A program made the translations under genes and the position numbers. This document shows positions 19,332 through 28,720 of a stretch of 64,000 bases of DNA, piece after piece; the stretch's first letter is position 1; each line of letters starts with the position of its first letter. The notes under the pieces were generated by a model. That model was given only the letters and a program-made list of their open reading frames with translations. It made no database searches and was not told the origin of the DNA. Source of the DNA: Marinoscillum sp. MHG1-6 (GTDB taxonomy: Bacteria > Bacteroidota > Bacteroidia > Cytophagales > Cyclobacteriaceae); assembly GCF_024714475.1 (NCBI RefSeq), contig NZ_JAMZMI010000003.1, forward strand, positions 1 to 64,000, read 5' to 3'.

Positions 19332-19458
19332 GAAGGAATTCCGATCAGAAATTCAAATATTTAGATGTACATTTTTGAATCCGTTCTTTGAGTCCCGATA
19401 ACGTCGGGATGAGTTTCGGATTCATTACCTATTGAATTTGAATTTCCTGAATTACTTC
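19332..19458. repeat. 127-bp nested imperfect palindrome (MITE- or REP-like)
   Basis: Successive inverted pairs share nearly one centre at about 19395-19401: GAAG 19332-19335 with CTTC 19455-19458; GAAATTCAAAT 19348-19358 with ATTTGAATTTC 19436-19446; GAATCCG 19377-19383 with CGGATTC 19417-19423; and the apex TCCCGA-TAACG-TCGGGA 19393-19409. The arms between are also similar. It encodes no protein. Confidence 0.75.
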
Positions 19459-19683
19459 ACAGCCTTGATTTTTGGCTTCCGTTTGCATCGAGGTAAATGG
19501 AAGGGATTTTCAACCTTGGGAGGAGATGTGGAAAAAGGGGAATCCCGCTATTCATAAGATATCCTCGTCGACACTGGATAACCCAGCCCAAATTGCACCC
19601 TGCTTTTTTAAAGCATTAAGTTTCTTAGATATCCCACAGATTTTCGGTTTTATCCCTAATAACCTGCAAGCTGCATCAAAATT

Positions 19684-19709
19684 AAAAAGCCCCTCAAGAT
19701 GAGAGGCTT
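19684..19709 (-). terminator. Terminator for the zinc-ribbon membrane protein gene
   Basis: On the minus strand, AAGCCTCTCA-TCT-TGAGGGGCTT (one mismatch) followed by a T run; it lies 46 nt after the stop of the gene at 19755-20513. Confidence 0.8.
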
Positions 19710-19754
19710 CATATTTCTGCCTTAGTAATGTTTCTTCAATAAATATTCCTTTAG

Positions 19755-20513
19755 TTAAACCACATCCTTCTCAACCTTGCTAAATGCCATTTCTTCCTCC
19801 CAACTGGGGACTTTCACCTGTTTGGACTCCTGATGCCCACAGTAGCTGCATCTGAAATGCTTCATTAACAAGCCCTGTTCTTTGGCCGAAGGTTCTTTGA
19901 TCACCTCCTCTTTATCCTCTTTTAGGGTACGGAAATTACATTTATCACAGACCAGTGCGTGATAATAGGTATCATACCGCTCGATGATCTTGTAATCCGT
20001 CACCTCATCGATCCAGACATCATAATCTACCGTCATTGAATCCTCCTCTTCGATCATTTCCTGAGTCATATGAACATCCTCTTCATTTTCATTTAGAAGC
20101 TTCATAGGTCTGCCATCCTTAGGAGATTTCATCGGCTTGAATCGAATGTGATTCAAATGTTTTTCCAGAATAAATGGGTAGAAATACTTCAGATAAGCCC
20201 ACATCCCGTAACCTATTGCAAAACCAATCATTATAGAAAAGAAACCCACAAAATAATAGATATAGGGTTCTACCATTCCTATCGCCTTACCGATGAGGAC
20301 GAACGAAAAGAATGAAATTCCAATTGCTAGGAAATTTGATGATCTCGCAAACGTGTTGGCTTCTTTTTGAGAAGCTAATCGATACTTTTCAGACCGCGTT
20401 TTGACTCCCATCAATCCAACGTAATAGGTCAGAATATTGAGCAGACACAACGCAAAAAAACCTGATCCTAGCATTGAACATAGCTGGAACCAGAATTCGT
20501 CGAGCATTTTCAT
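19755..20513 (-). CDS. Membrane protein with C-terminal zinc ribbon, unrecognised
   Basis: 252 residues. Three hydrophobic segments (about 12-32, 60-78 and 85-110) anchor the N-terminal half. The soluble C-terminal half is acidic (NENEEDVHMTQEMIEEED) and ends in two CxxC pairs, CDKCNF and CSYCGH, about 35 residues apart, forming a probable zinc ribbon. I do not recognise a named family. It is followed by a terminator and preceded by 113 nt before the bioB stop, so it is probably transcribed alone. It could be a membrane-tethered zinc-ribbon adaptor, as inference only. Confidence 0.75.
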   Translation of the reverse strand: MKMLDEFWFQLCSMLGSGFFALCLLNILTYYVGLMGVKTRSEKYRLASQKEANTFARSSNFLAIGISFFSFVLIGKAIGMVEPYIYYFVGFFSIMIGFAIGYGMWAYLKYFYPFILEKHLNHIRFKPMKSPKDGRPMKLLNENEEDVHMTQEMIEEEDSMTVDYDVWIDEVTDYKIIERYDTYYHALVCDKCNFRTLKEDKEEVIKEPSAKEQGLLMKHFRCSYCGHQESKQVKVPSWEEEMAFSKVEKDVV

Positions 20514-20626
20514 GGCGTAAAGTATTAAGTGAAATTCAGTTAATTACCTTATAATTTAATGAATTTCACCCTTACATCCTATGATTAAGCCCAGACAAGC
20601 CCGTGATAAATGTCTGAATTACACAT

Positions 20627-21610
20627 TTAAGCCATGTATTTTTCCGCTGCAGCACCTTTAAAAGAAGCTCGAGGCTTGAGGTTTAGAACCTGGAACATCT
20701 CTTTATCGGCATCTACTTCCGGATTTGGCGTTGTTAGCAGTTCATCACCGGCAAAAATTGAATTTGCACCGGCAAGGAAACAAAGAGCCTGCTCCTCAAC
20801 CGACATTCTAACACGACCCGCTGACAGCCTTACCATCGCTTTAGGCATGATTATTCGAGCTGTAGCAATCATCCTGACCATATCCCAGACAGACACCTTC
20901 TCCTGATCCTCTAAAGGGGTCCCCGGAACAGGTACCAAAGCATTTACCGGAACTGATTCCGGATGCTCAGTCATGGTTGCCAGTGTATGAAGCATCCCTA
21001 TCCTATCCTCATTGGTCTCTCCCATCCCAATGATACCTCCTGAGCAAACTGAGATTTTCGCATTTCTTACATTATCGATCGTATCTAAACGATCGTCATA
21101 AGTCCTGGTCGTAATAATGTCCTCGTATTTCTCCTCGCTGGTGTCCAGATTGTGATTGTAAGCGTAAAGACCCGCATCTTTCAATCTTTGAGCCTGATCT
21201 TCTGTGAGCATACCCAACGTACAGCAAACTTCCAGTCCCATAGCATTGACACCCGATACCATTTCGATCACCTTATCAAAATCACGGTTGTCTCTTACCT
21301 CTCTCCAGGCTGCGCCCATGCAAAATCTTGTACTACCATTATTCTTGGCCTGCATAGCCTTATCCAGCACCATGTCAACATCCAGCAACTTATGAACTTT
21401 AACATCTGTGTGATAGCGTGCTGCTTGTGGACAATAGGAACAGTCCTCAGGACAACCTCCCGTTTTAATTGAAAGCAAGGTACACACCTGAACTTCCGAT
21501 GCTTCATTATACTTGCGATGGACCGTGGCCGCCTCATAGATGAGGTCCATTACCGGCTTATTAAAAATTTCATTGATTTCTTCTTTGGTCCAGTCGTTTC
21601 GTATTTCCAT
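20627..21610 (-). CDS. bioB: Biotin synthase
   Basis: 327 residues. Radical-SAM enzyme that inserts sulfur into dethiobiotin. The cluster motif is CPEDCSYC (Cys53, 57, 60). Other hallmarks are [44 protein letters not shown], and the arginine-rich [12 protein letters not shown] that binds the [2Fe-2S] cluster. Lies 30 nt downstream of sppA in the same orientation, so possibly co-transcribed; no BirA site or other biotin genes are visible nearby. Confidence 0.97.
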   Translation of the reverse strand: MEIRNDWTKEEINEIFNKPVMDLIYEAATVHRKYNEASEVQVCTLLSIKTGGCPEDCSYCPQAARYHTDVKVHKLLDVDMVLDKAMQAKNNGSTRFCMGAAWREVRDNRDFDKVIEMVSGVNAMGLEVCCTLGMLTEDQAQRLKDAGLYAYNHNLDTSEEKYEDIITTRTYDDRLDTIDNVRNAKISVCSGGIIGMGETNEDRIGMLHTLATMTEHPESVPVNALVPVPGTPLEDQEKVSVWDMVRMIATARIIMPKAMVRLSAGRVRMSVEEQALCFLAGANSIFAGDELLTTPNPEVDADKEMFQVLNLKPRASFKGAAAEKYMA

Positions 21611-21640
21611 TTTAGTCTTATTTCGGATCTAGTAGTTGAT

Positions 21641-23374
21641 TTAATATACCTGTAGTTCTCCGGGCATCCTCGCCTGAAGTCCTTTCATTCTCTGCAAAGA
21701 TTCAATGTTTTGCAAATATGGAGAAAGAGGATTTTCTTTCATTTCAAACAAATCATTTTTCACCTCGCCCATATCTTCCAGTAGTCTCTCCAAAAATTCC
21801 TTGGATTTAGGGAAGTAAATCAAATCATAATCATTCCCAATTCCGGCTTTTTCCGCTGCAATATTAATGGCATCTTCATAAGAACCCAACACATCCACCA
21901 AACCATGTTCATAAGCCTGCTGACCACTCCACACTCTTCCTCCTGCAACTTTCAGCACTTCCTCTCTACTCATACTTCGCCCTTCAGAGACACGCTGCAC
22001 AAAGGTATCAAAGCCATTTTCTACCTCTTCCTGTATGATTTGTCGTTCCTCAGGAGTAAGAGACCTTGTTACCGTCATGATATCAGAAAAATCACCTGTA
22101 CTCACGCGATCATGGGTAATCCCGAGTTTACTATCCAGAAAATCCCCAAAATTGAACATAATCCCATAAATACCGATTGAACCGGTAATCGTATTTGGCT
22201 GTGCCACGATCACATCACATGGCGCAGAAATAAAATAACCTCCGGACGCCGCCACATTAGACATACTGGCTATAACCGGTTTTACTTCACGAGTAAGCAC
22301 CAGCTCTCGCCAAATAATTTCCGAAGCCGTGAGACTCCCTCCGGGTGAATTCACTCTTAGCACTACAGCTTTCACTTCATCATCTTCACGAGCCTTCCTT
22401 ATTTCTTCCGCAAAAGCCAACCCAACGATTTGCTCCTCGTCTCCGCCCATGACGATCTCTCCTTCTGCGATAATCACCGCGATCTTATTCTTATTCTCAG
22501 TATTCTCACCCAGGGTTTTGGCATACCGCTCCACTGACACAAATTTGATCTTTTCATCCGCGTCAATTCCAAGCTTAGACCTCAGAACAGCTCCAATCTC
22601 ATCACGATAGCCAGTAGCCGTGATTAAGCCTCGCTCTGCCGCCTGTTGTGGATTTCGAACCAAAAGCTCATCCGATATAGTCTTAAGCTCATCCTTATTA
22701 ACATCAATATTGACGGATGTGGCATCCAGATAGGTATCATGAATGGAGGCAATCAGTTCGTTTAATTGTAAGCGATTTTCTTCACTCATGGACTTACGAA
22801 GGAAAGGTTCTACCGCACTTTTATAATCACCCACCCTGAAAATCTCAGGTTCTATGTTTAGTTTATCAAAAAGTCCCTTAAAGAAAGTCATGGTGACGGA
22901 TAGCCCATTAAACTCAATCATCCCTTCGGGATTAACAAATAGGGTATCTGCAGCCGAAACCACCAAATAGTCTCTCTCGCTTACATATTCTCCGTAGGCA
23001 TAAACAAATTTCTCGCTCTCTTTGAAATCAAGTATGGCATTTCTTATCTCTAGCAAAGTAGACTGTCCTGCCTGCGGAAATCCTGCTTCAAGATAAATAC
23101 CCTTAATATTAGCATCCGTCTTCGCGGACCTTATACTAGCCAGGACATCTCTTATATCTAAAGGCACTGGGGCATCACCAAAAACCTGAGCTAATGGGTT
23201 TTCAATGGTTCGCTCCATGATTGGCCCTGACAGCCTGATACTTAGAACAGAATTTGATTCTACAGGCATTACGGCATCTGAGGATGCAGCAATACCGCTA
23301 ATAATTGCAATGAATAGCACACAAAAAATAGTGAGACCTACCAGGGTAGCTAATAGATTCCTTAAAAATGCCAT
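21641..23374 (-). CDS. sppA: Signal peptide peptidase SppA, 67K type
   Basis: 577 residues, the long two-domain form. An N-terminal membrane anchor (residues 7-30) precedes two crotonase-like protease domains. The catalytic Lys is in RVGDYKSAVEPFLRKSM and the Ser in SNVAASGGYFISAPCD; flanking IMVRG-type strands and ITGSIGIYG are also conserved. SppA degrades signal peptides left in the inner membrane. It precedes bioB by 30 nt. The divergent folK gene begins 157 nt upstream. Confidence 0.96.
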   Translation of the reverse strand: MAFLRNLLATLVGLTIFCVLFIAIISGIAASSDAVMPVESNSVLSIRLSGPIMERTIENPLAQVFGDAPVPLDIRDVLASIRSAKTDANIKGIYLEAGFPQAGQSTLLEIRNAILDFKESEKFVYAYGEYVSERDYLVVSAADTLFVNPEGMIEFNGLSVTMTFFKGLFDKLNIEPEIFRVGDYKSAVEPFLRKSMSEENRLQLNELIASIHDTYLDATSVNIDVNKDELKTISDELLVRNPQQAAERGLITATGYRDEIGAVLRSKLGIDADEKIKFVSVERYAKTLGENTENKNKIAVIIAEGEIVMGGDEEQIVGLAFAEEIRKAREDDEVKAVVLRVNSPGGSLTASEIIWRELVLTREVKPVIASMSNVAASGGYFISAPCDVIVAQPNTITGSIGIYGIMFNFGDFLDSKLGITHDRVSTGDFSDIMTVTRSLTPEERQIIQEEVENGFDTFVQRVSEGRSMSREEVLKVAGGRVWSGQQAYEHGLVDVLGSYEDAINIAAEKAGIGNDYDLIYFPKSKEFLERLLEDMGEVKNDLFEMKENPLSPYLQNIESLQRMKGLQARMPGELQVY

Positions 23375-23531
23375 GTAGTCGTTGGGTTGAGAAAATAATT
23401 ATCGAACGAAGTTAACACGAATTGAACGGATAACAGTTGCGAATTATCTGATAAAAGACCCGATTTCCTTTTTGTTCGGCTATGCCATTTCTGCTATGCG
23501 AATTACCTTCGCATGCAAGCTTCCAATACGC

Positions 23532-24029
23532 ATGAAAGGAATTTTTATACTACTAGGCTCAAATCTTGGCAATCGTTCAGAAAACTTCCAAAAGGCCATT
23601 GAGCTTTTGGAAGCCAAACATATTCCTACCATCAGCACCTCATCCATTTACGAAACAGAACCCTGGGGAAACCCAAACCAAGACTGGTTTCTGAATATGG
23701 TTATCGAGGTGGATACAGTGCTTACTCCGAAGGAGTTACTCAATGTTTGCCTTGATACCGAAGTCCAAATGGGACGTGAAAGAATAGAAAAATGGGGTGC
23801 CAGAATTATAGATATTGACATTCTATACTTCAACGATGAAAAGATCGATACAGACAACCTCCGTATCCCACATCCGGGTATTGCTATGAGGCGCTTTACC
23901 CTGCTCCCCCTCTGCGACCTGATACCCTCAGAATCACATCCAATTTTGAGTCTGACTCAAAAAGAAATGCTTGCGGTATGCCCAGATGAACTGGAGTGTA
24001 GAAAAGTATCCACAAATTTGAATCTATGA
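23532..24029 (+). CDS. folK: 2-amino-4-hydroxy-6-hydroxymethyldihydropteridine diphosphokinase
   Basis: 165 residues from the ATG at 23532 (MKGIFILLGSNLGNRSENF), the family start; the frame extends further upstream without homology. HPPK motifs: LLGSNLGNR, SSIYETEPWGNPNQDWFLNMV, RERIEKWGARIIDIDILYF and PHPGIAMRRFTLLPL. Transfers pyrophosphate to the pterin in folate synthesis. Its stop overlaps the TSUP permease start (ATGA, 24026-24029), so they are coupled although functionally unrelated. Confidence 0.96.
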   Translation: MKGIFILLGSNLGNRSENFQKAIELLEAKHIPTISTSSIYETEPWGNPNQDWFLNMVIEVDTVLTPKELLNVCLDTEVQMGRERIEKWGARIIDIDILYFNDEKIDTDNLRIPHPGIAMRRFTLLPLCDLIPSESHPILSLTQKEMLAVCPDELECRKVSTNLNL

Positions 24030-24778
24030 CCTGGATAGAGGCTCTCATGCTACTTGCTGCAGGACTATTTACAGGGGTAATCAATACCCTTGCTGGTGGA
24101 GGATCGCTTATCACCCTTCCGCTTTTCATTTTCATGGGACTCCCCTCAGTAGAAGCTAATGCCAGCAACCGAATTGGGGTCTTTCTCTCAAGCCTGGTAG
24201 CTGTCGGAGGGTTTAAGAGTAAAGGTGTTTTCGTCTTCCCTTATGTGCTGTGGGTATCAATTTCTGCTTTGATAGGATGCATTATTGGCACATTTTTCGC
24301 CCTGGACATTCGTGGTGAGTTGTTCAATAGAATATTGGCGGTAATCATGGTTCTGGTAATGACGCTGACCCTATTAAAGCCCTATTTTCACAAAAACGGA
24401 ATTACCGAAATATTTACTCAGAAGCGAAAGGCACTCAGCATTACCGTTTTCTTTTTCCTGGGTATTTATGGAGGTTTTATTCAGGCTGGCGTTGGATTCC
24501 TAATGATTGCAACACTTACTACGATTCACGGCTTGAACATGGCGAAAACAAACAGCATCAAGACGTTCGTGATCGTTTGTTATACGATTGTAGCCCTGGG
24601 GATTTTCTGGTGGAATGACCACATTCGCTGGGACTACGGACTGACCCTGGCAGCTGGTAACTCTGCCGGAGGCTGGATTGCCAGCCGATGGTCTGTTGGG
24701 AAGGACGACAAATGGATCAGGCTAATTTTGATTGTGACCGTATTTGGCTTAGCCATCAAACTCTGGTTCTTTTCTTAA
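24026..24778 (+). CDS. TSUP family (TauE/SafE) membrane permease
   Basis: 250 residues with about eight hydrophobic segments. N-terminal TSUP signature ALMLLAAGLFTGVINTLAGGGS is present in part (GVINTLAGGGSLITLP), with the second half repeat FFLGIYGGFIQAGVGF. These proteins move sulfur-containing or organic anions across the inner membrane; the substrate is unknown. It overlaps folK by 4 nt. Immediately downstream a REP-like hairpin begins at 24777, overlapping the stop codon, and likely terminates the transcript. Confidence 0.9.
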   Translation: MTWIEALMLLAAGLFTGVINTLAGGGSLITLPLFIFMGLPSVEANASNRIGVFLSSLVAVGGFKSKGVFVFPYVLWVSISALIGCIIGTFFALDIRGELFNRILAVIMVLVMTLTLLKPYFHKNGITEIFTQKRKALSITVFFFLGIYGGFIQAGVGFLMIATLTTIHGLNMAKTNSIKTFVIVCYTIVALGIFWWNDHIRWDYGLTLAAGNSAGGWIASRWSVGKDDKWIRLILIVTVFGLAIKLWFFS

Positions 24779-25019
24779 ATCCCCCTTACCCTCTTTAAAA
24801 AGGGGGATTTATCTTGATCCTATCATTGCAACATATTATGGTAATCCCATAGGGTTAGCCGCTAAGCTTCGCTTTCTTCTTGAAATGAATATTATAGCAA
24901 GAAGTCCCCCTTGTAACGGGTGGCTGAAAGCCGGGGATTGTTTAACCGGTCATCGAGTAACAATCAATTGAGACCGCGACTTAGAAATCCCCCTTACCCC
25001 CTTTGAAAAAGGGGGATTT
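24777..25019. repeat. REP-like C-rich hairpin cluster
   Basis: Two nearly identical hairpins AAATCCCCCTT / AAGGGGGATTT (24777-24787 with 24800-24810; 24985-24995 with 25009-25019) flank a diverged third unit (about 24903-24940, AGTCCCCCTTG...CCGGGGATTG). They lie between the convergent TSUP and aminotransferase genes and can act as terminators for both. The remaining 150 nt hold no gene I can see. Such C-rich hairpins are common in Bacteroidota intergenic regions. Confidence 0.8.
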
Positions 25020-25028
25020 GTTCTTCTT

Positions 25029-26168
25029 CTAATAACCCTTTCGGATCTCATTGAGGGATTCTATCAATCTGGTCTTTACGATATCTACCTGTCTTTCGGT
25101 CATGGAAGTAAAAAACGGCAACACAATGGTTTCCTTACTCACACGCTCAGCTACCGGAAACTGGCCTTCCTTAAAGCCAAAACGCTCCCGGTAAAACGGT
25201 TGTAAATGGATGCACGGGTAGAAATAGGCTTTAGACTGAATACCTTTTTGATTTAATTTCTGAAGTAACACATCTCTAATGGTTTCCGAAACTCGTATCG
25301 CAAAAACAAACCAGGAGTGTTCGTTGTAGTCCGGCACTCGAGGCAATTGGATCTCATCAATTTCCAAGAATGCACTCATGTAATACGCTGCCAGTTTTTG
25401 ACGCCTCAGGTGAATTTCGGGCATCTGATCTACCTGAGAGCATCCCAGGGCTGCCGTTATCTCACTGATACGGTAATTGTACCCGAGCCGATCGTGAACC
25501 AACCAATTCATATCATCTCCCCTTCCCTGGTTTCTTAGGCTTTTGGCCATCTGATACATTTGGAGATTATTGGTCACCAGCATCCCCCCCTCACCGGTTG
25601 TCATTTGCTTGTTAGGATAAAAGCCAAATGTGGCCAGATCGGCATACTCCAGTACCTCCTTACCATGATGTTTAGCTGAAATTGCTTCACAACTGTCAGC
25701 CAGGATTGATAACTGATGACCCTTTGCCAGTTCACACAAGTCTTTCATTTGACATGACTGACCAAAAACGTGGGTCGGGAGAATAGCCCTGGTCTTATCT
25801 GAGATGACTTGGTACACCAGGTTCGGATCCAAGCCAAGTGTTTGCTCTTCAATATCTACAAATACAGGGTTTGCGCTTTCATACAGCACACAGTTAACCG
25901 ATGCGATAAATGAAAACGGAGAAACAACCACTTCATCATCTTTCGATATCCCTAGGGCCTTTATACCCAAATGCAAGGCTGAGGTACCCGAATTCACCGC
26001 TACCGCATATTCCGCTCCGACCAGCGATGCAAACTTTTGTTCAAATGCGCTTGTTCTTTCGCCCAGGCTAAGCTGAGAAGATTTGATGGCATCAAGTACT
26101 GCACGCTCATCCTGGTCAGTAATATAGGGACGCGAAAGCGGGATAAACTCCTCACTATTCATTAACAA
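25029..26168 (-). CDS. DegT/DnrJ/EryC1/StrS sugar aminotransferase (PseC-like)
   Basis: 379 residues. PLP-dependent enzyme: AVNSGTSALHLGIKALG, SILADSCEAIS and the Schiff-base Lys in FGFYPNKQMTTGEGGMLVTNN. N-terminal FIPLSRPYITDQDERAVLD is typical of aminotransferases acting on 4-keto-6-deoxy UDP-sugars. Overlaps by 14 nt the start side of the 4,6-dehydratase gene (stop of that gene lies inside this start), so the two are translated in tandem and probably act consecutively to give a 4-amino-4,6-dideoxy sugar nucleotide. Exact product not decidable. Confidence 0.9.
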   Translation of the reverse strand: MLMNSEEFIPLSRPYITDQDERAVLDAIKSSQLSLGERTSAFEQKFASLVGAEYAVAVNSGTSALHLGIKALGISKDDEVVVSPFSFIASVNCVLYESANPVFVDIEEQTLGLDPNLVYQVISDKTRAILPTHVFGQSCQMKDLCELAKGHQLSILADSCEAISAKHHGKEVLEYADLATFGFYPNKQMTTGEGGMLVTNNLQMYQMAKSLRNQGRGDDMNWLVHDRLGYNYRISEITAALGCSQVDQMPEIHLRRQKLAAYYMSAFLEIDEIQLPRVPDYNEHSWFVFAIRVSETIRDVLLQKLNQKGIQSKAYFYPCIHLQPFYRERFGFKEGQFPVAERVSKETIVLPFFTSMTERQVDIVKTRLIESLNEIRKGY

Positions 26169-27147
26169 AGCGTTTTGCAGGTTTTCTTAATAATTCTCTC
26201 AACTCATCAACAGAGATTCGTGCAGCATTCTGAGAATCGAAGGCCTCTGATTCGTCTACCTTATTCAGGGACAAATCGGACCATAAATCCGAATTATTTG
26301 GAGTTACTTCCTGGTTTGGTAAAATATAAAAACCCTGGCCTGTTTCAAGTGCTCTTTTCATCTCTTGTTTTGACATGATGACTTCATGGCTCCTTTCTCC
26401 TGATCGCAAGCCAACCAGTTGGAACTCAATAATATCAGCGGCTTCCAATAGATCCTTGAGCAAATAAGCACGCATCTTCGGAATAAAAACCTCCGATCGC
26501 TGTCCATATTTCAAAGCAAACACGATTGATTTTGCCACCTCTTCAGGTGAAATCGAGAAACGTGTATTATTCGTATCGGTTATGGCGAGCAGGTCATCCA
26601 TCTTCTCTGACATCAATAGCTGGGAGATAGAACCTCTAGATCCCCAGACATTGCCCGGCCGAAGGATGGACATGGCTATATCTGGGTATCTGCTCGAATA
26701 CTGCACCATTAACTTTTCTCCTGATAACTTAGTAGAACCGTAATGGCTTGGAGGTAATACCGCCTTATCTGAGGACACGAACAACAATCTCCTGACATTC
26801 TTTTTACAGGCAGCCTTTACGACATTCTCTGCACCTAAGGTATTCGTCTTCGTGAACTCAGTAGGATGCAACTCTCCCCTGGGAAGTTGTTTTAGTGCAG
26901 CTAAATGTATCACCACATCCTGCCCATCCATGCATTCCTTTAGCCTGTCGTAGTCCCTGATATCTCCTAAAGCACAATGGATTCCAGGGAAATCACGCTC
27001 CAGATCAAGCTGCTTATGCTCATCCCTGGAAAAAATGGTCAATTGAATACCTGGAATATTTTCGAGCAAATAAGCAATCAAGCCTCGTCCGATGCTCCCG
27101 GTCCCCCCAGTTATGAAAATCTTTTGATTATTTAAAAATTGAGTCAA
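26155..27147 (-). CDS. UDP-sugar 4,6-dehydratase, PseB/CapD family
   Basis: 330 residues. Short-chain dehydrogenase fold: ITGGTGSIGRGL nucleotide-binding motif, FSRDEHKQLDLERDF, HLAALKQLPRGELHPTEF, catalytic SSDKAVLPPSHYGSTKLSGEK (Tyr-x3-Lys, written in two parts here: SSDKAVLPPSHYG and STKLSGEK). The HYGSTK form and LRPGNVWGS are PseB-like. It would convert a UDP-HexNAc to the 4-keto-6-deoxy derivative for the adjacent aminotransferase. No PseH, PseG or PseI genes are in the window, so pseudaminic acid itself is not supported. Confidence 0.88.
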   Translation of the reverse strand: MTQFLNNQKIFITGGTGSIGRGLIAYLLENIPGIQLTIFSRDEHKQLDLERDFPGIHCALGDIRDYDRLKECMDGQDVVIHLAALKQLPRGELHPTEFTKTNTLGAENVVKAACKKNVRRLLFVSSDKAVLPPSHYGSTKLSGEKLMVQYSSRYPDIAMSILRPGNVWGSRGSISQLLMSEKMDDLLAITDTNNTRFSISPEEVAKSIVFALKYGQRSEVFIPKMRAYLLKDLLEAADIIEFQLVGLRSGERSHEVIMSKQEMKRALETGQGFYILPNQEVTPNNSDLWSDLSLNKVDESEAFDSQNAARISVDELRELLRKPAKRFVNE

Positions 27148-27232
27148 TTGAGATGTAAATATGGTAGTAACTTCAAGCCAAAAATAGTGAAAGGGTTGGA
27201 TACGCTGTTATGTATCGCAAAGAGGTTAAAGA

Positions 27233-28720
27233 ATGGGAATTGTAGTTAGGCAGAGCTTTTGGGGAACAGTGAGCGCCTACTTGGGAACCGGAGTAGGTTA
27301 CATCAATGCTATAATACTGCTTCCACTATGGATGAATCTGGAAGAAATCGGACTTTGGAGAACAATACTAAGTGCTGGGACATTTTTGGCTTCTTTTGGA
27401 ATACTGGGGATTCCTGGTGCTGTCATGAAATTTTTTCCAGGGTTCTCAGAAAAAGAAAAAAGGCAATTTATTTCTCTAAATATTCTATTCCTTTCATTAG
27501 GATTCACAATCCTCACTTTTATTGGCCATATTTTTAAAAAAGAGATCATCATTTTATTTAATGATAGCTCTCAGGCCTTGTCTCCCTACTACTCAATTAT
27601 TTATCTGCTTTTATCCTTAATATTAATCAGCACTTACCTTCAGGGAATATTAAACACCTATCTAAATATTTCCATTTCTGGATTATTAGTAAACATCGTT
27701 CAAAAATTACTCCATACGGCTATTATTGTTTTGTTCGGGCTTGGATTCATAAGCTTTGATGGTTACGTCTGGGGAAATATTATCAACTACGCCATCATCA
27801 ATATTGTGATGTTATTTGTTTTGATTAAAAGAGATCAGTTAGGATGGGATTGGCACTTTCATTTTAGAATAGAGCAGTATAAAGAATTTGGTAATTTTAT
27901 CCTGTTTTCCACGATGTCTGCAGCAAGCTTTATATTTGTTTTGGAAATGGATAAACTTATGGTTTCCAGCTATTTAGGACTGAACTCAAACGCCATTTAC
28001 ACAACAGCATTACTCATTGCTCTTGTGATCCAAATCCCGAGTCAGTCAATCAGTAAAATGATCACTCCGATCATTTCCCAGCATTTAAAATCAAACGATA
28101 TTGAAAGTATTGATAAACTCTACAAGCAAACCTCTAAAAATCAATTCATACTGGGATCATTCATTTTCCTGTTAATTGTGCTTAACCTTGATCAAATGTA
28201 CCAGCTCATGCCAAAAGGCAATGAATTTAGAGAAGGGTTTTTAGTAGTTGTAATTATTGGTGTTAGCCGGCTAATTCAAATGCTATTTAATGTTAGCAGT
28301 TCCATTATAAGCATGTCAAGTCTGTACCGACAAAGATTTACAACTACTTTAATTCTAGGCTTGGCGGCCTGGAGTCTAAACTTATTATTGATTCCAAAAA
28401 TAGGCATGATTGGTGCGGCAATCGCTACCTTATTAAGTTATTTGATATTTGATACATCGAGATTGATAATTGTTTATGATAAGTTTAAAATTCATCCATT
28501 TGATAAACATACTGTTACGATCCTGCTACTTGGGCTGTTCACATTTACTATAGGCACCCTGATCCCACAATTTCAGTATCCAATTATCAGCATTATGCTA
28601 AATTCTACGGTTATTTCAATTATTTATTTAGGTGGATTAATTATCATTAAACCGTCACAAGAAATAAATCAAATATTTTTGAAGATTAGTGAAAATTATC
28701 TGAACAAACTTTTAAAATGA
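27233..28720 (+). CDS. Polysaccharide flippase (Wzx/MATE-like)
   Basis: 495 residues with about 12-14 hydrophobic helices. Start MGIVVRQSFWGTVSAYLGTGVGY and later SMITPIISQ-like segments fit the polysaccharide-transport branch of the MATE/MOP superfamily that flips undecaprenyl-linked glycans. Divergent from the PseB-like gene with 85 nt between. The next gene starts within its stop (4-nt overlap). The region is clearly more AT-rich than the flanking housekeeping genes, a possible sign of later acquisition. Confidence 0.87.
   Translation: MGIVVRQSFWGTVSAYLGTGVGYINAIILLPLWMNLEEIGLWRTILSAGTFLASFGILGIPGAVMKFFPGFSEKEKRQFISLNILFLSLGFTILTFIGHIFKKEIIILFNDSSQALSPYYSIIYLLLSLILISTYLQGILNTYLNISISGLLVNIVQKLLHTAIIVLFGLGFISFDGYVWGNIINYAIINIVMLFVLIKRDQLGWDWHFHFRIEQYKEFGNFILFSTMSAASFIFVLEMDKLMVSSYLGLNSNAIYTTALLIALVIQIPSQSISKMITPIISQHLKSNDIESIDKLYKQTSKNQFILGSFIFLLIVLNLDQMYQLMPKGNEFREGFLVVVIIGVSRLIQMLFNVSSSIISMSSLYRQRFTTTLILGLAAWSLNLLLIPKIGMIGAAIATLLSYLIFDTSRLIIVYDKFKIHPFDKHTVTILLLGLFTFTIGTLIPQFQYPIISIMLNSTVISIIYLGGLIIIKPSQEINQIFLKISENYLNKLLK

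Larger units (their letters stand above)
18787..19683. repeat. Gene-free repeat island 1
   Basis: About 900 nt with no credible gene: the two frames of about 75 codons here (18769-18996 minus and 19472-19702 plus) run through repeat sequence and lack recognisable features. It contains four copies of a 23-24-bp element with ends GGATCAA...TGTGGGG in both orientations (18819-18841 +, 19091-19114 -, 19123-19146 +, 19633-19655 -), a three-unit 9-mer tandem (19034-19060) and a nested palindrome (19332-19458). Two further copies of the 24-bp element are in the other gene-free island at 34.2-34.5 kb. Confidence 0.8.

Noticed and set aside
19472-19702. 76-codon plus-strand frame
   Set aside because: Its C-terminal half is translated from a 24-bp repeat copy and the terminator at 19684; it looks like repeat DNA, not a gene.
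27199-27216. Inverted repeat GATAC / GTATC between the divergent dehydratase and flippase genes
   Set aside because: Only 5 bp per arm with an 8-nt loop, too weak to call an operator.
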